Positions 12,337 through 19,301 of a DNA stretch of 64,000 nt are shown piece after piece. Source of the DNA: Maritimibacter sp. DP1N21-5 (GTDB lineage Bacteria; Pseudomonadota; Alphaproteobacteria; Rhodobacterales; Rhodobacteraceae); NCBI RefSeq assembly GCF_019218295.1, contig NZ_JAHUZF010000004.1, positions 1-64,000 of the forward strand, read 5' to 3'. A model generated the notes under the pieces. That model saw only the letters and a program-made list of their open reading frames with translations, did not search any database and was not told where the DNA came from. Positions within the stretch are counted from its first letter, which is position 1. Each line of letters starts with the position of its first letter. The position numbers and the translations under genes were made by a program.

Positions 12337-12681
12337 ATGGTAAGCCAAGGCCCGCTCAGCGCGCAGGAGATCGCCCATATCAAGGACCGGATCGCCGCCG
12401 AGGTCGCGAACTTCGACGCCCACCGCGATCACGGCATTCCCGACTGGAACGAGGCAGTGCTGACCGACTTCGAGGCCGCGCTCATCGAACCCGAGATGAT
12501 GGAGGTGAACCTCCCCGGGGGCGTCACTGACTACGCCTATGCTGTCACCGCCCCCATCGGCCCTTACCGCGTGTTCTGGCTGCCTTGGTCCGACGTCTTT
12601 TCACTGGCCGTCGAGAGCAAGTTCGGCCCCTGTGATATCTCGGTGCATGGCGATGCCATCGGGTGTTTCGCGAGTGTCTGA
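12337..12681 (+). CDS. Conserved-looking hypothetical protein in the pyrimidine unit
   Basis: 114 aa, no signal peptide and no membrane segment. Not recognised. An amphipathic N-terminal half rich in acidic residues is followed by a segment with YAYAVTAPIGPYRVFWLPW that could be a small beta domain. The ATG has a good ribosome site (GGGAGG, 12326-12331). It lies inside the operon between the carbamoyl hydrolase and dihydropyrimidinase genes, with 6 bp to the next gene, so it is co-expressed with the pathway. A function in pyrimidine use is guessed from context only. Confidence 0.7.
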   Translation: MVSQGPLSAQEIAHIKDRIAAEVANFDAHRDHGIPDWNEAVLTDFEAALIEPEMMEVNLPGGVTDYAYAVTAPIGPYRVFWLPWSDVFSLAVESKFGPCDISVHGDAIGCFASV

Positions 12682-12687
12682 GGAGGA

Positions 12688-12960
12688 ATGATGAAAGCCC
12701 TGCTGATCCTGTTCCCAGTCCTCGCCCTCGTGGCATGTGACAGCGCCGGCACTGCATCGAACGGCCTTCCTCCACGCATCCAGGTTGCCGAGGCGCCGAT
12801 CACACCCGAGGCCATGGCGGCCTTTCCTGCCGACCTTCCGACCTCCGACATGCTCGTTCAGGTCGACCGGAACGGGGTCGGCTTTTGTTACTTCTATCGC
12901 CGCGATGGCAAAATTTATCCGCTGACCGATGCCCGGGGCTTCAACGTCTGCGTCCAGTAG
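12688..12960 (+). CDS. Small predicted lipoprotein
   Basis: 90 aa with a classic lipobox: a hydrophobic N-terminus ending LALVAC, giving cysteine 17 as the acylation site. The mature part is ~74 aa with two further cysteines near the C-terminus and the aromatic stretch FCYFYRRDGKIYPL. AGGAGG lies just upstream; the ATGs at 12688 and 12691 are both possible starts. The family is not recognised. It sits 23 bp before dihydropyrimidinase in the same unit, so an envelope partner of the uptake system is possible but unproven. Confidence 0.72.
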   Translation: MMKALLILFPVLALVACDSAGTASNGLPPRIQVAEAPITPEAMAAFPADLPTSDMLVQVDRNGVGFCYFYRRDGKIYPLTDARGFNVCVQ

Positions 12961-12983
12961 CGGAAAACACCGAGGAGAAAGAC

Positions 12984-14438
12984 ATGACCACAGTCATCAA
13001 GAATGGCACCATCGTCACCGCCGACCTGACCTACAAGGCCGACGTGCTGATCGACGGCGGCAAGATCATCGAGATCGGGACGGACCTGTCGGGGGACGAC
13101 ACCGTGGACGCCACCGGCTGCTACGTCATGCCCGGCGGGATCGACCCGCACACGCACCTCGAAATGCCGTTCATGGGCACCTATTCCTCCGACGACTTCG
13201 ACTCGGGGACGCGTGCGGCGCTCGCGGGCGGGACGACGATGGTCGTGGACTTCGCGCTCCCCAATCCCGGTGAGGGGCTGCTCGAGGCGCTCCAGCGCTG
13301 GGACAACAAATCGACCAAGGCGCATTGTGATTATTCCTTCCACATGGCCGTGACATGGTGGAGCGAACAGGTCTTCAACGAGATGGAGACGGTGGTGAAG
13401 GAGCGGGGGATCAACACCTTCAAGCACTTCATGGCCTACAAGGGCGCGCTCATGGTCAACGACGACGAGATGTATGCCTCGTTCCAGCGGTTGGCCGAAC
13501 TGGGCGCGACCCCCATGGTCCATGCCGAGAACGGTGACGTGGTGGCCGAACTGTCGGCGAAGCTCCTGAAGGAAGGAAACACCGGGCCGGAAGCCCACGC
13601 CTATTCCCGCCCAAGCCAGGTGGAAGGCGAGGCGACGAACCGCGCCATCATGATCGCCGACATGGCCGGCGCGCCGCTCTATGTCGTGCACACCTCTTGC
13701 GAGGAAGCGCATGAGGCGATCCGGCGGGCCAAGATGAACGGCAAGCGCGTCTGGGGCGAGCCGCTGATCCAGCACCTCACGCTCGACGAAAGCGAATACT
13801 TCAACGAGGACTGGGACCACGCCGCCCGCCGCGTGATGTCGCCGCCCTTCCGCAACAAGAAACATCAGGACAGCCTCTGGGCCGGGCTTGCCTCCGGCAC
13901 GCTCTCGGTCGTGGCCACGGATCACTGCGCCTTCACCACGGATCAGAAACGCTACGGCGTCGGAGACTTCACCAAGATCCCGAACGGCACCGGCGGGCTC
14001 GAAGACCGGATGCCGATGCTCTGGACCCACGGCGTGAACACCGGGCGCCTCACCATGAACGAATTCGTTGCCGTCACCTCGACCAATATCGCCAAGATCA
14101 TGAACTGCTACCCGAAGAAGGGCGCCGTTCTGGTCGGTGCCGACGCCGATCTCGTGGTCTGGGACCCGGAGGCGGAAAAGACGATCTCCGCGTCAAGCCA
14201 GCAATCCGCCATCGACTACAACGTCTTCGAAGGCCAGCACGTGAAGGGCCTGCCGCGCTTTACTTTCACCCGTGGTCGCCTCGCCTTTGCCGAGGGGGAA
14301 ATCAAATCGAAGGAAGGCTGGGGCGAGTTCGTCAAGCGCGAGCCGAATGGCACGGTGAACACGGCACTCTCGAAATGGAAGGAGCTCACCGCGCCGCGCC
14401 CCATCGAACGGTCCGGCATCCCGGCGACGGGGGTCTGA
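12984..14438 (+). CDS. hydA: Dihydropyrimidinase
   Basis: Hydrolyses the ring of dihydrouracil/dihydrothymine to N-carbamoyl-beta-amino acids; cyclic amidohydrolase superfamily. 484 aa. Metal ligands are in place: PHTHLEMP near residue 59, the carbamylated-lysine segment FKHFMAYKG near 148, VHAENG near 181, VVHTSCEEAHEA near 233 and TDHCAF near 312. The start is chosen at 12984 behind GAGGAGA, although the frame is open from 12885. It provides the step between PreTA and the carbamoyl hydrolase encoded upstream. Confidence 0.95.
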   Translation: MTTVIKNGTIVTADLTYKADVLIDGGKIIEIGTDLSGDDTVDATGCYVMPGGIDPHTHLEMPFMGTYSSDDFDSGTRAALAGGTTMVVDFALPNPGEGLLEALQRWDNKSTKAHCDYSFHMAVTWWSEQVFNEMETVVKERGINTFKHFMAYKGALMVNDDEMYASFQRLAELGATPMVHAENGDVVAELSAKLLKEGNTGPEAHAYSRPSQVEGEATNRAIMIADMAGAPLYVVHTSCEEAHEAIRRAKMNGKRVWGEPLIQHLTLDESEYFNEDWDHAARRVMSPPFRNKKHQDSLWAGLASGTLSVVATDHCAFTTDQKRYGVGDFTKIPNGTGGLEDRMPMLWTHGVNTGRLTMNEFVAVTSTNIAKIMNCYPKKGAVLVGADADLVVWDPEAEKTISASSQQSAIDYNVFEGQHVKGLPRFTFTRGRLAFAEGEIKSKEGWGEFVKREPNGTVNTALSKWKELTAPRPIERSGIPATGV

Positions 14439-14441
14439 TCC

Positions 14442-14867
14442 TTGGCCAGCCCCTCCGCTCCGCAAGGCGTTCTGGAAGCCGCCGTCTATGTCGATGACCT
14501 CGACGCGGCAGAGGGTTTCTATGCCGGGATCGTGGGGCTGAAGGTGATCATCCGTCACGACCCGCGCCACGTCTTCTTCGTCTGCGGGCAAAGCGTGGTG
14601 CTGGCCTTCGTGGCGGCGGAATCGTCACAGCCGGGGGACGGCTCCGGCATACCGGTCCCGCTGCATGGTGCGACGGGACCGGGGCATATCTGTTTTTCCG
14701 TTCCGGGCGAAGACCTGGACGAATGGGTCGACTATCTCTCGGCCAAGGGGATCGGGATCGAAGCGGACTTCCATTGGCCCAACGGTGCGCGCAGTGTCTA
14801 TGTGCGCGATCCGGCCGGAAACTCGGTGGAATTCGCAGAGCCGAAACTATGGGGCCTCAAGACGTGA
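14442..14867 (+). CDS. VOC (glyoxalase/bleomycin-resistance) family protein
   Basis: 141 aa, one vicinal-oxygen-chelate module pair: an N-terminal beta-alpha-beta unit (AAVYVDDLDAAEGFYAGIVGL) and a C-terminal one with GHICFSV and YVRDPAGNSVEFAEP. The start is a TTG three bases after the dihydropyrimidinase stop, with no strong ribosome site, which suggests coupled translation. VOC proteins range from lyases and dioxygenases to binding proteins. The substrate is not predictable, but tight placement in the pyrimidine unit suggests a related role, for example handling of a methylated or aldehyde intermediate. Confidence 0.85.
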   Translation: MASPSAPQGVLEAAVYVDDLDAAEGFYAGIVGLKVIIRHDPRHVFFVCGQSVVLAFVAAESSQPGDGSGIPVPLHGATGPGHICFSVPGEDLDEWVDYLSAKGIGIEADFHWPNGARSVYVRDPAGNSVEFAEPKLWGLKT

Positions 14868-14880
14868 AGGATTTGGGACA

Positions 14881-15660
14881 GTGACAAAGCCGGTGATCGA
14901 GGCGAAAGACCTCGACCTGACCTTCCAGACGAACGACGGGCCGGTGCACGCGCTCAAGGGTGTGAACCTGAGCGTGGAAAAGGGCGACTTCGTGAGCTTC
15001 ATCGGCCCCTCGGGCTGCGGCAAGACGACCTTCCTGCGCTGTGTCGCGGCGTTGGAGACACCCACAGGCGGGGCCCTGACGGTCAACGGCATGTCCGCCG
15101 ATGAGGCGCGGCGGTCGCGGGCCTATGGCTACGTGTTTCAGGCGGCGGGGCTCTACCCCTGGCGCACCATTTCGGGAAACATCAAGCTGCCGCTCGAGAT
15201 CATGGGCATTCCGAAAGCCGAACATCAGGCCCGGGTCGAAAAGGTCCTGTCGCTCGTCGATCTCGAAGGTTTCGGGAAAAAGTTTCCCTGGCAGCTCTCG
15301 GGCGGCATGCAACAGCGCGCTTCGATCGCGCGGGCGCTGGCGTTCGATGCGGACATCCTGCTCATGGACGAACCCTTCGGCGCGCTGGACGAAATCGTTC
15401 GCGACCACCTGAACCAGCAGTTGCTGGAGCTCTGGGCGCGGACGGAAAAGACCATCGCCTTCGTGACCCACTCGATCCCTGAAGCGGTCTACCTGTCCAC
15501 GAGGATCGTGGTGATGAGCCCCCGGCCGGGGCGGATCACCGACGTGATCGAGAGCACGCTTCCCCGTGAGCGTCCGCTCGAAATTCGTGACACGCCGGAG
15601 TTTCTGGAGATCGCCCACCGGGTGCGCGAAGGGCTGCGGGAGGGGCACAGCTATGACTGA
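14881..15660 (+). CDS. ABC transporter ATP-binding protein (nitrate/taurine/pyrimidine-type)
   Basis: 259 aa from a GTG at 14881, preceded by AAGGA. Walker A is GPSGCGKTT near residue 43, the signature LSGGMQQR is near 140, Walker B ILLMDEPFGALDE is near 160, and the switch histidine lies in FVTHSIPEAV. This matches the TauB/SsuB/ThiZ group that pairs with NMT1/THI5-type binding proteins. The frame is open upstream inside the VOC gene but that part is not ABC-like. It energises the permeases at 16069 and 16929, although a 408 bp repeat-rich insert separates it from them. Confidence 0.93.
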   Translation: MTKPVIEAKDLDLTFQTNDGPVHALKGVNLSVEKGDFVSFIGPSGCGKTTFLRCVAALETPTGGALTVNGMSADEARRSRAYGYVFQAAGLYPWRTISGNIKLPLEIMGIPKAEHQARVEKVLSLVDLEGFGKKFPWQLSGGMQQRASIARALAFDADILLMDEPFGALDEIVRDHLNQQLLELWARTEKTIAFVTHSIPEAVYLSTRIVVMSPRPGRITDVIESTLPRERPLEIRDTPEFLEIAHRVREGLREGHSYD

Positions 15661-15678
15661 CCCCGCCCGGACGAGGTC

Positions 15679-15733
15679 TTGCGCCTTTGCTTCGCAAAGT
15701 CACCGGACAAGAGATTGCGCCTTTGCTTCGCAA
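15679..15733. repeat. Tandem copies of a 19 bp self-complementary repeat
   Basis: TTGCGCCTTTGCTTCGCAA occurs at 15679-15697 and again at 15715-15733, 36 bp apart. Each copy can fold on TTGCG/CGCAA. This lies just after the ATP-binding gene in the 408 bp non-coding insert. Confidence 0.75.
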
Positions 15734-15843
15734 CGTCGCGGGGAGGGCCTCGGCGCTGCGCGCCTCGGCCCGGCCCGGCCCGACCATCGCCGCCTTCCAT
15801 TAAGGTTAACGCGCGCGCCCGCAGGAGGCACGGTCAGGCGTCC

Positions 15844-15875
15844 CCGTGAGGCACTCGGCGCCAAGTACCTCACGG
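15844..15875. repeat. Hairpin in the ABC intergenic insert
   Basis: CCGTGAGG (15844-15851) pairs perfectly with CCTCACGG (15868-15875), with an inner ACT/AGT extension. No T-run follows. It is part of the repeat-rich 15661-16068 gap; no protein-like frame was recognised in that gap. Confidence 0.6.
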
Positions 15876-15974
15876 TTCCGCCCTGCGGTTTGGGTAAGGA
15901 CGCAGGCGCGCCTTTCACCTTTCACGGTCATCGGCTCGCCAGCCTGTACCGTGGTGTCTGGTTAACCGCTCTTT

Positions 15975-16053
15975 CTTTCATCTTTCTTAAAATACGCAAA
16001 ATCCTGTCCTCTGTGGCAGGCGGAGCGATTGCGTATTTAGGGAAAGATGAAAG
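15975..16053. repeat. Long inverted repeat (cruciform-type) before the permease gene
   Basis: Bases 15975-16002 and 16027-16053 form arms of about 27 bp with few mismatches, and the loop holds its own CCTG/CAGG stem. The right arm word GGGAAAGATGAAAG recurs at 58854-58866, so this is a dispersed genomic repeat. It ends 15 bp before the permease start and could affect mRNA stability or expression of the distal genes. Confidence 0.75.
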
Positions 16054-16068
16054 GGCAGGGGGGGCGGC

Positions 16069-16932
16069 ATGAACAAGCTTCTTCCCATCCTCGCCGTGGT
16101 CGCCGCGATCATCGTGGTCTGGTACGGGGCTGCGGTGAAGATGAACGCGCAGTGGGCGATGGATCAGGCGGCGCGCGCCGAGACCACGCTCACGTTCCCG
16201 GAACTCGTGGTGGATACCTGGTCGCAGGATCGGCCTGTGTTGCCCGCCCCGCATCAGGTGATCGCGGAACTCTGGGGTTCGACCGTGGCGATGAACCCGA
16301 CCTCGAAGCGGAGCCTCGTCTATCACGGCTGGATCACGCTGTCGGCGACGCTCCTGGGTTTCGCCATAGGCACCGGGCTCGGCATCCTCTTGGCCGTTGG
16401 CATCGTTCATAGCCGGGCGATGGACATGGGCGTCATGCCCTGGGCCATCGCGTCCCAGACCATTCCCATCCTCGCCATTGCGCCGATGATCATCGTGGTC
16501 CTGAATTCGGTGGGCATCACGGGGCTGATCCCGAAGGCGATCATTTCCGCCTATCTCAGCTTCTTTCCGGTGGTCGTCGGCATGGTGAAGGGGCTCAGGT
16601 CCCCTGCGGCTTTCGACCTCGACCTGATGAAGACCTATTCGGCGAGCCGGTCCCAGACCTTCTGGAAACTGCGGCTGCCGGCCTCGATGCCCTATCTCTT
16701 TGCCTCGCTCAAGGTCGGCATCGCTGCGGCATTGGTCGGCACCATCGTGGGCGAGCTTCCGACCGGCGCCATACGCGGCCTCGGTGCGCGGATGCTGTCG
16801 GGGAGCTATTATGGCCAGACCGTCCAGATCTGGTCCGCGCTCTTTGCCGCCGCCATTCTGGCCGCGATCCTTGTGGGCATCATCGGGGTCATTCAGGCGC
16901 GCACCCTGAAACGCATGGGGATGAGCGCATGA
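16069..16932 (+). CDS. ABC transporter permease 1
   Basis: 287 aa inner-membrane protein with about six hydrophobic segments and an N-terminal membrane anchor (LLPILAVVAAIIVVWYGAAV). The BPD_transp_1 coupling region for the ATPase is visible near residue 185 (DLMKTYSASRSQTFWKLRLPAS). It overlaps the next permease by 4 bp (ATGA), a coupled pair. A G-rich tract (GGGGGGGCGG) serves as a weak ribosome site. Works with the ATPase at 14881 and the binding protein at 17814. Confidence 0.92.
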   Translation: MNKLLPILAVVAAIIVVWYGAAVKMNAQWAMDQAARAETTLTFPELVVDTWSQDRPVLPAPHQVIAELWGSTVAMNPTSKRSLVYHGWITLSATLLGFAIGTGLGILLAVGIVHSRAMDMGVMPWAIASQTIPILAIAPMIIVVLNSVGITGLIPKAIISAYLSFFPVVVGMVKGLRSPAAFDLDLMKTYSASRSQTFWKLRLPASMPYLFASLKVGIAAALVGTIVGELPTGAIRGLGARMLSGSYYGQTVQIWSALFAAAILAAILVGIIGVIQARTLKRMGMSA

Positions 16933-17780
16933 GCTGGGGCTGGCTGATCTTTGCGCTCGCCTTCTGGGCCGGTGCCTGGGCCCTCAACGGCTGGCTCGCG
17001 AACTCGCGCCACGCCCGGACGCGTGCCGTGCGGCTGGCCGTGCCGGTCGTCTTCGGCATCACCATCCTCGTGGTCTGGGAGGGGATCGTGCGCGGCCTTG
17101 GCGTGCCGCTCGTCATCCTGCCGGCCCCGAGCGACATCTGGGCCCGGATCCTGTCGAGCGTGCCGATCCTTTGGGGCGACTTTCTTCAGACCTTCGTAAA
17201 GGGCGCACTCACGGGATACATCATCGGCTGCGGGGCTGCGATCCTCACCGCGATCCTCATCGACCGCTCACCGTTCCTGCAACGCGGGCTGCTTCCGGTG
17301 GGAAATTTCGTCGCAGCACTTCCCATCGTCGGTACCGCGCCGATCCTCGTCATGTGGTTCGGTTTCGACTGGCAGTCGAAAGCCGCCGTGGTGGTCGTCA
17401 TGGTGTTTTTCCCGATGCTCGTGAACACGGTCGAGGGGCTCGCTTCCACCACCGCGATGCAGCGCGATCTGATGAAGACCTATTCGGCCTCGTATTGGCA
17501 GACGTTGGGCAAACTCCGGCTGCCTGCCGCGATGCCCTTCGTCTTCAACGGGCTGAAAATTTCGACAACCCTCGCCCTGATCGGGGCCATCGTCGCCGAG
17601 TTTTTCGGCAGTCCGATCAAAGGGATGGGTTTTCGCATCTCCACCGAAGTCGGCAGGCTGGGGCTTGATATGGTCTGGGCGGAGATCGCCGTCGCGGCCG
17701 TGGCGGGCAGCGCCTTTTACGGCGCGGTGGCACTGATAGAAAAGGGCGTGACCTTCTGGCATCCGTCCCAACGAGGCTGA
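16929..17780 (+). CDS. ABC transporter permease 2
   Basis: 283 aa, second membrane subunit of the same importer, about six transmembrane segments. The coupling helix DLMKTYSASYWQTLGKLRLPAA near residue 180 is almost the same as in permease 1, so the two arose by duplication and probably form a heterodimer. Starts in the ATGA overlap with permease 1 and ends 33 bp before the binding-protein gene. Confidence 0.92.
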   Translation: MSWGWLIFALAFWAGAWALNGWLANSRHARTRAVRLAVPVVFGITILVVWEGIVRGLGVPLVILPAPSDIWARILSSVPILWGDFLQTFVKGALTGYIIGCGAAILTAILIDRSPFLQRGLLPVGNFVAALPIVGTAPILVMWFGFDWQSKAAVVVVMVFFPMLVNTVEGLASTTAMQRDLMKTYSASYWQTLGKLRLPAAMPFVFNGLKISTTLALIGAIVAEFFGSPIKGMGFRISTEVGRLGLDMVWAEIAVAAVAGSAFYGAVALIEKGVTFWHPSQRG

Positions 17781-17813
17781 GCAAGAAAACCAATCAACCG
17801 GGAGTTAGACAAC

Positions 17814-18809
17814 ATGATGAAATCAGTGAAAACGGGCCTCGCTGCCTTTGCGCTGAGCGGCGCGATGGCCGGATCGGCTTTCGCCGCCGACGAGGTGACC
17901 CTGCAGCTCAAATGGGTGACCCAGGCCCAGTTCGCGGGCTACTACGTGGCGCTTGAAAAAGGCTTCTACGAGGCCGCCGACCTCGACGTGACGATCAAGC
18001 CGGGCGGGCCCGACGTGGCGCCGGTGCAGGTGCTCATGGGTGGCGGTGCCGACGTGATGGTCGACTGGCTGCCCTCCGCTCTCGCCGCACGCGAGCAGGG
18101 GGCGCCGGTGGTGAACATCGCGCAGCCCTTCAAATCGTCGGGCATGATGCTGACCTGCCTCAAGGAGTCGGGTGTCGCGACCCCCGAGGATTTCCCGGGC
18201 AAGACGCTGGGCGTCTGGTTCTTCGGCAATGAATACCCCTTCCTGTCGTGGATGAGCACGCTGGGTATTCCGACCGAAGGCGGCGAGGACGGTGTCGAGG
18301 TTCTGAAACAGGGCTTCAACGTCGATCCGCTCCTGCAAAAGCAGGCCGCCTGTATTTCGACCATGACCTACAACGAATACTGGCAGGTCATCGACGCGGG
18401 CATTTCCGAGGATGACCTCATCACCTTCAAGTACGAGGATCAGGGCGTCGCTACGCTGGAAGACGGTCTTTACGTGCTCGAGGAAAACCTGGCCGACGAG
18501 GCGTTCAAGGACAAGATGGTGCGCTTCGTGAAGGCCTCCATGGAAGGCTGGAAATACGCCGAAGAGAACCCGGACGAGGCCGCGATGATCGTTCTCGATT
18601 ACGACGAGACCGGCGCGCAGACCGAAGAGCACCAGAAGCGCATGATGGGCGAAGTGGCGAAACTGACCGCCGGCTCGAACGGCGCGCTGGACGTGGCGGA
18701 TTACGAGCGCACCGTGGCGACCCTGATGGCGGGCGGCTCGGACCCGGTCATCACGAAGGAGCCGGAAGGCGCCTACACGCTCGACATCACTGACGCAGCG
18801 CTTCAGTAA
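17814..18809 (+). CDS. ABC transporter substrate-binding protein, NMT1/THI5 family
   Basis: 331 aa periplasmic protein with a clear Sec signal peptide, cut likely after AMAGSAFA near residue 24. The mature start VTLQLKWVTQAQFAGYYVALEKGFY is the NMT1/THI5 signature. Family members bind hydroxymethylpyrimidine, formylaminopyrimidine, riboflavin or related ring compounds. Here the gene lies in a RutR-box unit with pyrimidine-degradation enzymes and without a thiamine riboswitch, so uracil, thymine or a related pyrimidine is the most likely ligand (inference). A terminator follows at 18833. Confidence 0.9.
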   Translation: MMKSVKTGLAAFALSGAMAGSAFAADEVTLQLKWVTQAQFAGYYVALEKGFYEAADLDVTIKPGGPDVAPVQVLMGGGADVMVDWLPSALAAREQGAPVVNIAQPFKSSGMMLTCLKESGVATPEDFPGKTLGVWFFGNEYPFLSWMSTLGIPTEGGEDGVEVLKQGFNVDPLLQKQAACISTMTYNEYWQVIDAGISEDDLITFKYEDQGVATLEDGLYVLEENLADEAFKDKMVRFVKASMEGWKYAEENPDEAAMIVLDYDETGAQTEEHQKRMMGEVAKLTAGSNGALDVADYERTVATLMAGGSDPVITKEPEGAYTLDITDAALQ

Positions 18810-18832
18810 GCGGCGGTTCTGAGAATGGGGAA

Positions 18833-18859
18833 GGGCGGTCCGTAAGGGCCGCCCTTTTT
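18833..18859 (+). terminator. Intrinsic terminator ending the pyrimidine/ABC unit
   Basis: GGGCGGTCC and GGGCCGCCC form a nine-pair stem (one G-T) around GTAA and are followed by TTTTT. It lies 24 bp after the binding-protein stop. Confidence 0.9.
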
Positions 18860-18914
18860 CATGTGGGATTCTGGAAACCCACGGTCCGGGCGCGCCTTTC
18901 GGTGTTGCCGGATT

Positions 18915-19301
18915 TCAGTCGCGTTCCAACCCCTCCAGAATTGGGCAATCCGGCCGGTCGTCTCCGTGACAGCAATGCACCAGATGCGCGAGCGTGTCGC
19001 GCATGGCCGTGAGGTCCGCGATCTTGCGTTCGATTTCGGACAGATGCCCTTCGGCGACCTTCTTCACCTCGCCCGAGGCGCGGCTCTTGTCCTGATAAAG
19101 CGCGAGAAGCGTGCGGCAATCCTCTATCGAGAACCCGAGTGCGCGCGACCGTGCCAGAAAGCGCAGGTTGTGCACGTCCACCTCACCGAAGGACCGGTAG
19201 CCGTTCGCATCGCGGGCAGGCGTGACCAGCCCGATGTCCTCGTAATAGCGGATCGTTTTCGCGGGTAGGCCGCTGGCCGCCCCGGCATCCGAGATATTCA
19301 T
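18915..19301 (-). CDS. cueR: Cu(I)-responsive MerR-family regulator CueR
   Basis: 128 aa. The N-terminal winged helix is MerR-type ([20 protein letters not shown], residues ~11-30), then a dimerisation helix and a C-terminal metal loop [12 protein letters not shown]. That loop has the two cysteines seven residues apart that bind Cu(I)/Ag(I) in CueR. It starts in an ATGA overlap with the copA stop, so it is the second gene of a copA-cueR operon and is auto-induced with copA through the CueR site at 21752-21782. Confidence 0.94.
   Translation of the reverse strand: MNISDAGAASGLPAKTIRYYEDIGLVTPARDANGYRSFGEVDVHNLRFLARSRALGFSIEDCRTLLALYQDKSRASGEVKKVAEGHLSEIERKIADLTAMRDTLAHLVHCCHGDDRPDCPILEGLERD

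Noticed and set aside
14881..18809. ABC importer as a thiamine-precursor (ThiXYZ) system
   Set aside because: No thiamine riboswitch motif before the unit and no thi genes nearby; pyrimidine enzymes and a RutR box fit better. Not fully excluded.
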